Positions 42,079 to 51,422 of a stretch of DNA of 64,000 nt are shown piece by piece. Below the pieces are notes generated by a model. That model made no database searches. It saw only the letters and a program-made list of their open reading frames with translations, and had not been told where the DNA came from. The DNA is from Bin18 sp965242795 (GTDB taxonomy: Bacteria; Desulfobacterota; Binatia; Bin18), in the NCBI GenBank assembly GCA_965242795.1, contig OZ251505.1, positions 744,001 to 808,000 of the forward strand, given 5' to 3'. How positions within the stretch are numbered: the stretch's first letter is position 1; the number at the start of each line of letters is the position of its first letter. The position numbers and the translations under genes were made by a program.

Positions 42079-42408
42079 ATGACGGAATATCGCGTCAAGC
42101 ATCCGTTCCGACGCCCTCCCATTCATCCGGGAGAAATCCTGCGGGAAGACGTGCTGCCGGCGTTGGGGCTGTCGGTGAGCGAAACCGCCAGGCGGATCGG
42201 GGTGTCGCGCCAGCAACTGCACAGGATTCTGGCGTGCACCCACCCCGTGACCGTGGAAATGGCGTTGCGGATCGGCAAACTCGTCGGCAATGGGCCGGGG
42301 CTCTGGCTGCGGTTGCAGCAGAACCACGACGTGCAGCGCGCAGAGCAGGCGATGAAAACCGAACTGGAAAAAATAGCGCCGGCGCAACATGCGGAGATGA
42401 CAGGATGA
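42079..42408 (+). CDS. higA: HigA-type antitoxin
   Basis: A 109-residue XRE-family antitoxin with HPGEILREDVLPALGLSVSE and helix-turn-helix ARRIGVSRQQLHRIL, then GPGLWLRLQQNHDVQRAE. It neutralises HigB and should repress the operon through the palindrome at 41769. GAGGAGCG lies just upstream. It is next to restriction-modification and TIR genes, so it may help stabilise the defence island. Confidence 0.92.
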   Translation: MTEYRVKHPFRRPPIHPGEILREDVLPALGLSVSETARRIGVSRQQLHRILACTHPVTVEMALRIGKLVGNGPGLWLRLQQNHDVQRAEQAMKTELEKIAPAQHAEMTG

Positions 42409-42522
42409 TCGACACCGGCCCGGACTCTGTGTATCCCGCAGAGATTCTCCACGGCGCACTTGAGAGATGACCCCTATCCTCGAAGGCTTTCGTCATCGCC
42501 CGGAAAGACGCTCCTCCGCCCC

Positions 42523-45500
42523 ATGAGTGAAACGATCCACACCGCCCTGTCCGGTTTCGCCGCGGGCGCCCCGTTGCGCGACTGTGCGAAGACCCTGTTC
42601 AGGACATCCTTGCCGAACTCGCGTTGCCCAGGCTGGTCGCCGCCGCGGGCGTGCGCAGCTTCGACGACCTGCACGCTGCATGGGAACGCACACTCGACGT
42701 CGAGGAATTGAACCGGCGTTTCTACCGCGAACTGCTCCGCTGGTTCGAGCGCGCGGTCGCAGAATGCCGCTTCCCGGACGATGGGGCCGAGGACGGCACC
42801 GCGCAGCGGCACGTCATCCGATTGATTACGCGGTTGCTGTTCCTCTGGTTCCTGAAAGAAAAGGGGCTGGCACCGGACGCGATGTTCGAGGAAGACTTTG
42901 CCTGCGGCGCGCTCAAGCAGCATGCGGCCGACCGGACCGACTATTATCGCGCGGTGCTCCAAAATCTGTTCTTCGCCACGTTGAACACGGAAATCGGCAA
43001 ACGCGCATTCAGAAAACCGTCGGCATCCGGACGCCGCGACAATCCCGACCACCGGGATTTCAGCAAATACCGCTACCGGGCCTTGCTGACCGACCCGGAT
43101 GGCTTCACCGCGACGTTGCGGACGGTTCCCTTCGTGAACGGCGGCCTGTTCGACTGTCTGGACGACTTCGAAGGGACGAAGGCCGGCGGGCGGCGCATCG
43201 ACGCGTTCACCGACAACCCGGCCCAGAGCCGCGACCTGCACGTACCGGCGCGCCTGTTCTTCGACGCGGAGGGCATCTTTCCCCTGTTCCGCGGCTACAA
43301 GTTCACGGTCGAAGAAAATACGCCGCTCGACCGCGAGGTCGCCCTGGACCCCGAGTTGCTCGGCCTCGTCTTCGAGAACCTCCTGGCCGCCTACAACCCG
43401 GAGACGCGCGAGACCGCACGCAAGGCGACCGGCTCCTATTACACGCCGCGCCACATCGTGAACTACATGGTGGACGAGACGCTGGCTGCGGCCCTGGTCG
43501 AGAACAGCCGCCCCACGGACGGCGACGGCACATACTGGCGCGACCGGCTCCGCTATCTGCTGGACTATGAAGACGCCGGGGAATTCTTCGACTCCGACGA
43601 AACACGATCCATAATTCGGGCCATCGCCGAGTTGCGCGTGCTGGACCCCGCAATCGGCTCCGGCGCCTTTCCGATGGGCGTACTCCACAAACTGACCCTC
43701 GCGCTGCGGCGCCTCGACCCGGACAACGCCCGCTGGGAAGCGCTGCAGAAAGAACGCGCCGCCACGCGGGCCGGGGCCGCCTTCGACGCCACGGACAGCG
43801 AGGCACGCGAGGAAGAATTGCGCGAAATCAGCCGCACCTTCGACGCCTATCGGGACTCCGACTTCGGCCGCAAACTGTATCTGATCCAGAACGGCATCTT
43901 CGGCGTGGACATTCAGCCCGTCGCCTGCCAGATCGCCAAGCTGCGCTTCTTCATTTCCCTCGTCATCGAGCAGCACACCACCGCCGACCCGAACGACAAC
44001 TACGGCATCCGCCCGCTGCCCAACCTGGAGACCCGCTTCGTTGCGGCCAATACGCTGATCGGCCTGGGCGGCAAGCAGGAAAGCGTGCTGGGCAGCGACG
44101 TCATCAAGACGGTGGAAGACGAGTTGCGGCGCGTGCGGGAGCGCTACTTCAACGCCCGCACGCGGGAGACCAAACGCCGCCTGCGCAAACAGGACGACGC
44201 GCTACGCGCCAAGCTGGCACTGAAGCTGGAAGCCTTGGGGTTCGGACACGACAATGCCCGAGCCGTCGCTACGTGGGACCCGTACAATCAGAACGCCGGC
44301 GCGGCGTGGTTCGACCGCGAATGGATGTTCAGCATCGCCGAAGGGTTCGACGCCGTGATCGGCAACCCACCCTACATTCGTGGCGAGAAAATCGGAGGTA
44401 AGACTCGACTGCGTACCGAGTACGGCGACTTCTACCGAGGAACGGCCGACATCCACACGTATTTCTTCAAGAAGGGCGTTGACCTGCTCAAGGAAAACGG
44501 TCTGCTGTGTTTCATCACCTCCAACAAGTTCATGCGGACGGGCTATGGGGAGCCGTTGCGGGCCTTTCTGAAGCAGGACACCCCGCCGCTTTCCATTCTC
44601 GATTTCGGTCGGACCGGCACCTTCGATGCCACAGTTCGCCCCTCGATCCTGCTGGCGCAGAAAGGCTGCCGCCCCAAAACTCTACGCGCCGCCACGGTGC
44701 GCGGCAAAGACGGTATGACGGACCCCAGCCTGTTCATGGAGAAACGCGGTTTCCCCATGCCTATCGCCGCGTTGTCAGACAAGGGCTGGTCCCTGGTAGA
44801 GCCGGCGCTGTTGCGGCTGCGCGACAAGATCGAAGCCGCAGGGACGCCACTCGGCGAATATCTGAAAGCGGATATCTATCGAGGCGTTGTGACGGGGTCT
44901 GAATGACGCCTTCGTCATCGACGGGGATAACCGTTCACGGCTGATTGACGAAGATTCCAATAGTACGAAGCTCATCAAACCGTGGCTCCGTGGTCGGGAT
45001 GTTCGGCGTTGGCATACGGATTGGTCCGGCCTGTATGTAATCTTCGCACGGCGTGGGACGGACATCGAACGTTACCCCGCCATAAAACGGCATCTGGCAC
45101 GTTTCCGTCTTGACCTGGAACCAAAGGCTCGACGTGACGTCAAACGAGGGCGGAAACCCGGCAGCTATAAGTGGTTCGAGATTCAAGATGACATCGCCTA
45201 TCATGAGGCACTCGGGAAGCCAAAAATCGTCTATCCCATTATCGGGCGAGAGATGCGGGCGATGCTCGACAGGAAAAATCATCTGACGAACGACAAATGT
45301 TTCATTATTCCCGGTGGTGACGAATACCTTGTCGCCCTCTTGAATTCGAAACTCCTTGATTTGTACTTTCGCCTATCCATGCCGTGCCTGGATGATCCGT
45401 TCGACGGCGGGGATATGGAGTTTCGGGGTATTTTCATGGAGCGCGTCCCCATTGCGCAAGCGAAGCCGACAACGCAAAGGCGCCTGTCCCGTCTCGCCGG

Positions 45501-45648
45501 CAAAATCCAGGCGGCGGAGGAAGCCGACCCAGGAGCCGGTACCACAGTGCTTGAGCAGAAGATTGACGAAATTGTGTATAGACTTTACGGGCTGGGGAAG
45601 ACAGATATTACGTTGATTGAGCAGGCGGTGCGGAGGTCGGCAAGCTAG
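42523..45648 (+). pseudogene. type IIG restriction-modification gene, frameshifted
   Basis: An Eco57I-like fused methyltransferase/endonuclease of roughly 1040 residues if repaired. The main segment (from the ATG at 42624) has the SAM motif LDPAIGSGAFPMGVLH near residue 340 and the N6-adenine motif VIGNPPYIRG near 580. At 44894-44897 a run of four Gs shifts the frame: dropping one G joins DIYRGVVTG to LNDAFVIDGDN and continues the specificity domain (LVALLNSKLLDLYFR) to the stop at 45648. The N-terminus is also suspect: MSETIHTALSGFAAG at 42523 is in another frame, joining near 42590. Either the gene is dead or two one-base assembly errors exist. Confidence 0.78.
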
Positions 45649-46142
45649 TGGTTTCTCCTGATCGAGATTGCTTCTTCAACGGCATCAGCTAGGTAGGTCT
45701 TAATCCAATCGTACCGATCTTGGCTGTTATGGCCTTGTGGGTCGTAACATTTCACGATGGAGGCAAGCGTCGCGCCTGACTTTCCATAAGAAATAGAATT
45801 AAAAGGATTCCTTCCCTTGGCAGCTGTCTGTGTATCTTGATCACGCAGGCCATGTATATGGATACCAACAACACCCATACGGTTGTTCCATGACTCGACA
45901 ATCTCATGATCGATCCATTTCCTCCCGACCGTATTCTTCCCAACGAGTACGACCGTGCAAGACCGTCCAGACATCTGCTCTGCAATCCACTTCTTGATAG
46001 CTGGGTCACGACCACTCTTGACGGTTTCCCAATCGTTGTCGGTCGCTGGTCGGTTACCCTCAATCACCCCCATGTTGCGGACTTGGCTCGCCCGCCAATG
46101 ATCCTCCTCGTAGTGGAAACTGTAGAATACTCTTCTTGCCAT
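45645..46142 (-). CDS. TIR-like domain protein (DUF1863, ThsB-like)
   Basis: A 165-residue TIR-like domain protein. It begins MARRVFYSFHYEEDHWRASQ and contains CTVVLVGKNTVGRKWIDHEI and WNNRMGVVGIHIHG, the signature of DUF1863 (MTH538 TIR-like), the domain of the Thoeris sensor ThsB. TIR domains make signalling nucleotides from NAD+ when phage is sensed; this activity is inferred. It lies downstream of, and overlaps by 83 bases, a membrane-protein gene that may be its effector. It converges with the type IIG gene (4-base overlap). Confidence 0.82.
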   Translation of the reverse strand: MARRVFYSFHYEEDHWRASQVRNMGVIEGNRPATDNDWETVKSGRDPAIKKWIAEQMSGRSCTVVLVGKNTVGRKWIDHEIVESWNNRMGVVGIHIHGLRDQDTQTAAKGRNPFNSISYGKSGATLASIVKCYDPQGHNSQDRYDWIKTYLADAVEEAISIRRNH

Positions 46143-46575
46143 TAGAGGCTCCTCCTACGTTCGTCGTGAGAATTACCAGAAGGGCGACCATCACCATCAA
46201 CAAAGAGCCGTAGAACGTGCAGATGGACCAGGACCACGCAATCCTCCAAACAGAATCGACTGTCGTCGCGTGGGGTCGGTAATTCAGATCGAAAGGCTTT
46301 ATCGACGCTCCGGTTGCTATGTCGGCATGGAGTTTTATGTAACACCTTTCGAGATGAAGGTATCTTGCATCCATCGTCCAGAAAGCAATGACCGGGACGC
46401 AGCCTCCCGCACCAATCAGCCAGTGCGGATTGTCCGATAGCCCCGAGAAAGCCAACGTCGCGGTGACCAGTGAGACGGCCCACGTCTTCATTTGCGCGCT
46501 ATTGCCCGCCATTCGAGTCACAATGCCTTGCACCATCTTAAGGTGTTCGACCTTCTCTGAAGAATCAGCGACCAT
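46060..46575 (-). CDS. multi-TM protein paired with TIR gene, candidate effector
   Basis: A 171-residue membrane protein. The N-terminal helix has VEHLKMVQGIVTRMAGNSAQMK, then two close TM helices (WAVSLVTATLAFSGLSD; LIGAGGCVPVIAFWTMDARY), an amphipathic YLHLERCYIKLH stretch and a third TM helix (GSLLMVMVALLVILTT). I recall similar proteins beside DUF1863 TIR genes in defence islands, but have not confirmed it here. Its 3' end overlaps the TIR gene start by 83 bases in another frame. A membrane-disrupting effector role is inference. The last ~25 residues may be a product of the overlap. Confidence 0.68.
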   Translation of the reverse strand: MVADSSEKVEHLKMVQGIVTRMAGNSAQMKTWAVSLVTATLAFSGLSDNPHWLIGAGGCVPVIAFWTMDARYLHLERCYIKLHADIATGASIKPFDLNYRPHATTVDSVWRIAWSWSICTFYGSLLMVMVALLVILTTNVGGASNGKKSILQFPLRGGSLAGEPSPQHGGD

Positions 46576-46639
46576 AGTGAAAAAATATCACATCTCAGCC
46601 GGAGCGCAAAGCTCAACGACGCTCAACCTCACCGGCGAT

Positions 46640-47890
46640 TTACCGCTCCCACAACTCGCTCAGCGGCACCGCCAGCATGCGTTTGTCGCCTCCCATCGGG
46701 AGCAGGGCTTCCCCCGTGTAGAGCAGGATGCCTTGCTGAAAACTCTTGCCGCAGCGGGCGGCTAGTCGGGCCAGTCCCCTGCCGTCGCCCGTCGCCAGTG
46801 TGCGCGATGCCTTGACTTCAATCCCCCACACCTTCCGGCCTCGGGTCAGGACCACGTCCACTTCGACTTGATCCTTGTCGCGGTAGTGCCAGAAACGCAG
46901 GTCCGGGTCGGTCCAGGCCGCCTGAGCCGCGAGTTGCTGCACCACGAAGGACTCCAGCAGGCGGCCCATGCGCTGGCGCGCGGCGAGCCAGTCGTCCGCG
47001 CGCAGGTCGGCCAGCGTGGCCGCTAAGCCGGTGTCCAGCAGATGCACCTTGGGCGCCTTGATGAGCCGCTTGGCGGTGTTGCGGTGCCAAGCGCGGAGGC
47101 GGCGCACGAGAAAGAGCCGTTCAAGCACGGCGAAATAGTGTTCGACCGTCTCGCGGTGCAAGTCGAGTTCGCTGGCCAGTCGGACGATGCTGAGGAGATG
47201 GGCGCCGCGCAAGGCCAGCAGTTCCAGGAGTCGGGCTACGGCGTCGGCGTCCTTGACGCGTGATGCGTCGCGCACGTCGCGTTCAATGACGCTGCGCAGA
47301 TATTGCCGGTGCCATTGCCGGGCGCGGACGGGCGAGCGGGTCAGCGGCTCCGGGTAGCCGCCGGCGACCATCCGATCAGGCAACGTCGGTTCGGCCTCTG
47401 CCCGGGCCGGGCGAATGTCGGGCCGGAGGCTGCCCGCCATCAACGCATCGAGAAACCGGCCCGGGCCGCGGGCTTTTTCGGCTTCGGTCAGCGGATGCAG
47501 GTGGGCGATTTCCATGCGCCCGGCCAGCGACTCGGTGACCGTGGGCAGCAACAGCAGATTGGCCGAGCCAGTGAGCAGAAAGCGGCCGGGCCGTCGGTCA
47601 CGATCGACCGCCAGCTTGATGACGGGCAGCAGGTCGGGCACCCGCTGTACTTCGTCGAGGGTGAGTTCGTCGGGCAGGCTGGCGATGAACCCGGCCGGGT
47701 CCCGCGTGGCCGTCTGATAGTAGCCCGGATCGTCCAGGCTGACGAACGTTCGTTCCGGTGCGAGTTGCCGGGCGAGCGTCGTCTTGCCACTCTGCCGCGG
47801 GCCGAGCAGGCAGACGACCGGTGTATCCGCCAACGCTGATTGCACGACGGGGGACAACATCCTGAAAAACAAGGGCTTATCGTCGTCCAT
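46640..47890 (-). CDS. AAA ATPase with DUF4143 domain
   Basis: A 416-residue protein of the archaeal-type ATPase/DUF4143 family. Walker A is GPRQSGKTTLARQL; Walker B region is ELTLDEVQRVPDLLPVIK; sensor GRFLLTGSANLLLLP. The C-terminal DUF4143 part contains FWHYRDKDQVEVDVVL...GIEVKAS, a PD-(D/E)xK-like core (D-x-E-V-D and ExK). These proteins are common, often in islands, with unknown function. The start codon overlaps the first of seven 23-bp tandem repeats; an internal ATG (codon 11) is an alternative. Confidence 0.85.
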   Translation of the reverse strand: MDDDKPLFFRMLSPVVQSALADTPVVCLLGPRQSGKTTLARQLAPERTFVSLDDPGYYQTATRDPAGFIASLPDELTLDEVQRVPDLLPVIKLAVDRDRRPGRFLLTGSANLLLLPTVTESLAGRMEIAHLHPLTEAEKARGPGRFLDALMAGSLRPDIRPARAEAEPTLPDRMVAGGYPEPLTRSPVRARQWHRQYLRSVIERDVRDASRVKDADAVARLLELLALRGAHLLSIVRLASELDLHRETVEHYFAVLERLFLVRRLRAWHRNTAKRLIKAPKVHLLDTGLAATLADLRADDWLAARQRMGRLLESFVVQQLAAQAAWTDPDLRFWHYRDKDQVEVDVVLTRGRKVWGIEVKASRTLATGDGRGLARLAARCGKSFQQGILLYTGEALLPMGGDKRMLAVPLSELWER

Positions 47891-48044
47891 TTGCTGGTCA
47901 GCATATCGTCCAATTGTCGGTTAGACAAGCATCCAGTTGTCGGTTAGATGACCGTCTAATTGTTGGTCAGAGCACCGTCCAATTGCTGGTTTGGATAGCG
48001 TCTGATTGTCGGTTAGGAGGGCGTCCGATTGCCGGTTTGCGGAA
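47884..48044. repeat. seven degenerate 23-bp tandem repeats
   Basis: Seven head-to-tail units of exactly 23 bases start at 47884, 47907, 47930, 47953, 47976, 47999 and 48022. Each begins CGTCYRATTG or close to it, followed by a CGGTTAG-like word and a variable 5- to 6-base end. The first overlaps the start codon of the ATPase gene. There are no spacers, so this is not a CRISPR array. It may be an iteron-like or regulatory array, or a minisatellite. Confidence 0.85.
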
Positions 48045-48105
48045 CACGACCCCGATTCGGGGATCGCGCGACCACAGGAACGGTTCGGGAGATGAGGCCG
48101 GGCAC

Positions 48106-48498
48106 TTACCGACCGAGGACGGCGAAGCCGAGCAGTGCGACGGCGAAATAGCTCGCCAGCACCGCGGCGCCGGCGTAGTCCTTGGCCAGCCGTTGGCCGA
48201 AGAACAGGCTCAGCAACGACACGGTGGACAGCACCAGACCGTACAGCGCCCAGTCGGTTCCCATTCCCAGCAGCAATCGAACCGCCCCGATGGCGCTGAG
48301 GACGCCGGCCGCGGATTCCAGCACGGTAATGGCCCAGAACATGAGAGGCACCAAGCCGGCCAACGGGCTGTTGGCGAAATGTCCGCTGAAGAATTCGACG
48401 TTGCCCGCGCGGTCCATCCACTTGTCCGCCGCGGACTGGAGAAAGGCAATCGCAAAAAACGCGGTCACCGCTACTTGCGCGAACCAGACAGCTTCCAT
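48106..48498 (-). CDS. DoxX-like membrane protein
   Basis: A 130-residue protein with four TM helices (WFAQVAVTAFFAIAFLQSAA; GLVPLMFWAITVLESAAG; ALYGLVLSTVSLLSLFFG; LASYFAVALLGFAVL), the size and style of the DoxX / DoxD-like family. AAGGAGG lies 9 bases before the ATG at 48498. Function unclear; family members are tied to quinone or sulfur redox in some species. It sits 80 bases after the SMP-30 gene. Confidence 0.72.
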   Translation of the reverse strand: MEAVWFAQVAVTAFFAIAFLQSAADKWMDRAGNVEFFSGHFANSPLAGLVPLMFWAITVLESAAGVLSAIGAVRLLLGMGTDWALYGLVLSTVSLLSLFFGQRLAKDYAGAAVLASYFAVALLGFAVLGR

Positions 48499-48578
48499 AC
48501 TGCAACCCTCCTTCCTTCCGTTTCCATCCCGCTTCGCAACGGTCTCTTTACCGCAGCGTACGTCCGACTTCGACCGCG

Positions 48579-49409
48579 TCAGATGCTCGCCGGCGTGACG
48601 GGCAGGCCGGGCACAGCGACGCGGCACCGGAAGATGCTACCCTTGCGAGTTGGGTCATCCGTATTGTCCGCGGTCACGACGTACAGGTCGCGTCGGTCCG
48701 CGCCACCGAAGCATAGGCTGGTGACCGCCTTGGCGGGCACAGCGAGCCGGCGATCCAGCGTACCCTGTGGCGTGTAGCGCAGCACGCAGCCGCCGTCGTA
48801 CACGGCCACCCAGACGCAACCGTCTTCGTCGACGGCCAGTCCGTCGGGCACGCCACGGTCGGGCAGCGTGACGAGAACCCGCCGATTCGTCATCGCCCCG
48901 TCGTCGGCCACGTCGTGCACGATGATGTGCCGCGGCGCGCTGTCCGAGTGGTACAACCGGCGCCCGTCGGGCGAAAAGCCGATGCCGTTCGTAATCCCGA
49001 CGCCGCCGTACAATTCCACCGCCGCGCCCGCGGCGTCCAGGCGCCATAATTCGCCCGGCACCCGGGCGGCCAGCTTGAAGGGGTCGGAGCGGAGCGAACC
49101 GACCAGCACCCGGCCCTGCGCGTCCGTAAACAGGTCGTTGAACCCCGGCACGTCCGCCTGCTGAAACAGGATACGGGTCTCGCCGTCGCGCACGTGGCAG
49201 ACGTTCTTTCCGGAAATGACCAATCCGCCTTCGGCATGCAGCGCGATGCCGCCGACGCCCCGACGTCGCGGAACCACGGTCGTGACCTCACCGCTCGGGG
49301 CGCGGCGATATACGCCGCCGTGCGTCACGTCGCTGAAATACAGATTGTCGTGCGCGTCCACGCGCGGGCCTTCGAGCAGTCCGTAGCCGGACACCAGCAT
49401 CTCGAACAT
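48579..49409 (-). CDS. SMP-30/gluconolactonase-like protein
   Basis: A 276-residue six-bladed beta-propeller of the SMP-30 / gluconolactonase / LRE family. Motifs: EGPRVDAHDNLYFSDVTHGG (metal Glu), ITNGIGFSPDGRRLYHSDSA (Asn) and PDGLAVDEDGCVWVAVYDGG (Asp). A calcium- or zinc-dependent sugar lactonase activity is expected, substrate unknown. GAGGGACAC precedes the ATG at 49409. Confidence 0.88.
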   Translation of the reverse strand: MFEMLVSGYGLLEGPRVDAHDNLYFSDVTHGGVYRRAPSGEVTTVVPRRRGVGGIALHAEGGLVISGKNVCHVRDGETRILFQQADVPGFNDLFTDAQGRVLVGSLRSDPFKLAARVPGELWRLDAAGAAVELYGGVGITNGIGFSPDGRRLYHSDSAPRHIIVHDVADDGAMTNRRVLVTLPDRGVPDGLAVDEDGCVWVAVYDGGCVLRYTPQGTLDRRLAVPAKAVTSLCFGGADRRDLYVVTADNTDDPTRKGSIFRCRVAVPGLPVTPASI

Positions 49410-49510
49410 GTGTCCCTCAAATCGTTTCCGCAGTCTCTCGGACCCGATACCACAGCGAACGCTCGGCGAACAACACGATGGAGGAAGCGGCCAAGGTAAC
49501 AATTGGCACT

Positions 49511-49532
49511 TTCCCTCTCCCTAACCCTCTCT
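49511..49532. repeat. CTCTCCC-family half element
   Basis: Only the left arm of the palindromic family is present (CCCTCTCCCTAACCCTCTC); the expected GGGAGAGG right arm is missing. It lies in the divergent region between the SMP-30 and SnoaL-like genes. Confidence 0.55.
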
Positions 49533-49641
49533 ATGATCCGGTTTCCGATTCGGCTTGCGGCAGGCCGCGGACCTGGACTATAAGGGCGGCAATTCTCACC
49601 CCTGCATCGCCGCACGGCGATCCAAACAAAGGAGGCCGGAT

Positions 49642-50034
49642 ATGAGCGCAGATGCCAACAAGGGCGTCGTACTGGGATTCTTCGAGAACTTTTCCGCCGG
49701 GAAATTCGACGACGCGCTGGCGATGATGCGCGACGACGCGACGTGGTGGGTCGCCGGGAATTTCGAACTGTCGGGCACCAAGACTAAGGCCGAATTCGGA
49801 ACCTTGGTCAAAGGCATTGGATCGGCCATGCCGAACGGCCTCAAAATCACGCCCAAAAGCTTGGTGGCCGAGGGCAACAGCGTTGCGGTCGAGGCCGAAT
49901 CGTACGGCGAACTCGCCAACGGCAAGGTCTATAACAATCAGTACCACTTTCTGGTCGAGTTGGCGGACGGCAAGATCACCGCGGTGCGCGAATACCTCGA
50001 CACCATACACGCCAAGGAGACTCTGGTCGGCTGA
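49642..50034 (+). CDS. SnoaL-like (ketosteroid-isomerase-fold) protein
   Basis: A 130-residue NTF2-fold protein. It has LGFFENFSAGKFDDALAMMR, DDATWWVAGNFELSGTKTKA and a late VREYLDTIHAKETL, typical of SnoaL-like proteins. GGAGGCCGGAT precedes the ATG at 49642. A substrate is not apparent. It is related in fold, but not closely in sequence, to the protein at 35226. Confidence 0.85.
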   Translation: MSADANKGVVLGFFENFSAGKFDDALAMMRDDATWWVAGNFELSGTKTKAEFGTLVKGIGSAMPNGLKITPKSLVAEGNSVAVEAESYGELANGKVYNNQYHFLVELADGKITAVREYLDTIHAKETLVG

Positions 50035-50076
50035 TCCGACCTGCCTGACCAGCGGGGCGGTTGCGCGCCGCCCCGG

Positions 50077-51342
50077 TCAGAGTGCCTCGAAAAGATTCGC
50101 CGCCGCGTCAACGCCCTGTTGGACTCCGGACCGTTGCGGTCCGCTGCGTGATACCGCGCCCCGCCACGTGCGCGGGGCGGCGTCCGCCAGCCGCTCCACC
50201 ACGTTCGCTTTGATGCCGCTGACCCGCGGCGCTCCGGCACCGACCGGTTTGATTAGAAACACCCCGGTGACCTTGCAGAGCTGGCCCTGCCGGCAGGGGG
50301 AGGTCTCCGGCACGAACACCGGGATTTCTCCGCTCCCGTCTCCCAGCTTGAATTTCTGATACGTCCGCGCCCCGTAGCGCGTGGTGTGGCTCGTCGCCCG
50401 GCCCGTGACGCTGACGACTCGGCGGTCGAACCGGGCTTGATCGGCCAGCAACTCGGCGAGTTCGTACTCGGGGACCGGCTTGGAGGGGGGAGCAGCGGAC
50501 GGTTGAGGAACGGGTGCGGGTTCCGCCGCGGCCGGCTCCCGCTGGTCTTCGTTTCCCATGTCGAGGGGTTCCACCGTCCGGGCCACCAAGCCGTTCTGCC
50601 GAGCCGTTCCGGTGTCCGCCGGCTTGACCAGGAACACGCCGTCCACTTCGTACGCGCCGCCTTCGACCAACGCCTGAGTTCCGCGCATGAAGACGGGCAG
50701 CGCCCCGCTGCCGTCGTCGAGTTTGAATTTGGTGGAGGGCGTGTCGCCCGACGCGACGACGAGGCTCGACACCGTGCCCCAGAGCCCGACGTCGGTCCGG
50801 TCGAACGCCGCCGGGTCTTCCAACAAGTCGCTGACCGACAACCCGTATTCGCCTGCCGAGTCGGCCTCCATCCACGCCGACGTAGCGGAAGCGGCAGCGT
50901 CCGCCGGGCGCGTCGCCGCGGGTTCGCCCGCGGCGACTTCCACGGCCTGCGGTGCGGCCACGCGACCGACGATGCCGCTGATTCGTTCCGACCCATCGTT
51001 GGAGGGTTTGACCAGAAACACGCCGTCCACGCGGTAGAGGGTATCGCGGCTGAGTTCGTGCGCCCCACGCATGTACACGGGGATGGTTCGGCCCCGGTCG
51101 CGCAGCTTGAACTTGGTGGACGGCTTCTCTCCCCGGTCGATCACGATCGACGTCACCCGCCCGGTGACGCTCACTGCCTTGCGGTGGAATGCGGCGGGGC
51201 GAGCCAATAATTCGTCGATGGACTCGGCCCGTACCCGGTCCGGCCCTATCAGACCGAAGACGGCGAATAGGAGGGCGGCCACGATGTAGAGCGACCTCCC
51301 GACGGCCTCACGTGTCGGTGTGACCGGATGGACGGCTTGCAT
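50077..51342 (-). CDS. exported protein with three tandem OB-fold domains
   Basis: A 421-residue protein. An N-terminal signal segment (LYIVAALLFAVFGLIGPDRVRA) is followed by three similar domains at ~42-130, 169-258 and 293-384. Each repeats the order 'ELL..PA.F....V.V.GRV', TKFKLxDxGxxxPV and VDGVFLVKP (VTGVFLIKP in the third). This is the pattern of OB-fold domains such as those in tRNA anti-codon-like or cytochrome c maturation-like modules. Pro/Ala linkers separate them. Function unknown; a periplasmic ligand-binding or scaffold role is a guess. Confidence 0.72.
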   Translation of the reverse strand: MQAVHPVTPTREAVGRSLYIVAALLFAVFGLIGPDRVRAESIDELLARPAAFHRKAVSVTGRVTSIVIDRGEKPSTKFKLRDRGRTIPVYMRGAHELSRDTLYRVDGVFLVKPSNDGSERISGIVGRVAAPQAVEVAAGEPAATRPADAAASATSAWMEADSAGEYGLSVSDLLEDPAAFDRTDVGLWGTVSSLVVASGDTPSTKFKLDDGSGALPVFMRGTQALVEGGAYEVDGVFLVKPADTGTARQNGLVARTVEPLDMGNEDQREPAAAEPAPVPQPSAAPPSKPVPEYELAELLADQARFDRRVVSVTGRATSHTTRYGARTYQKFKLGDGSGEIPVFVPETSPCRQGQLCKVTGVFLIKPVGAGAPRVSGIKANVVERLADAAPRTWRGAVSRSGPQRSGVQQGVDAAANLFEAL

Positions 51343-51422
51343 CGAACCGGCGTTCTCTCTCGAATCGGGTTCCGCTGGCCGTACCGGACGCGCTCTTCCC
51401 GTCCGTCGCCGAATCGGAAAGC

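Noticed and set aside
47884..48044. CRISPR array
   Set aside because: Units are contiguous with no unique spacers, repeats are only 23 bp and degenerate, and no cas gene is near.
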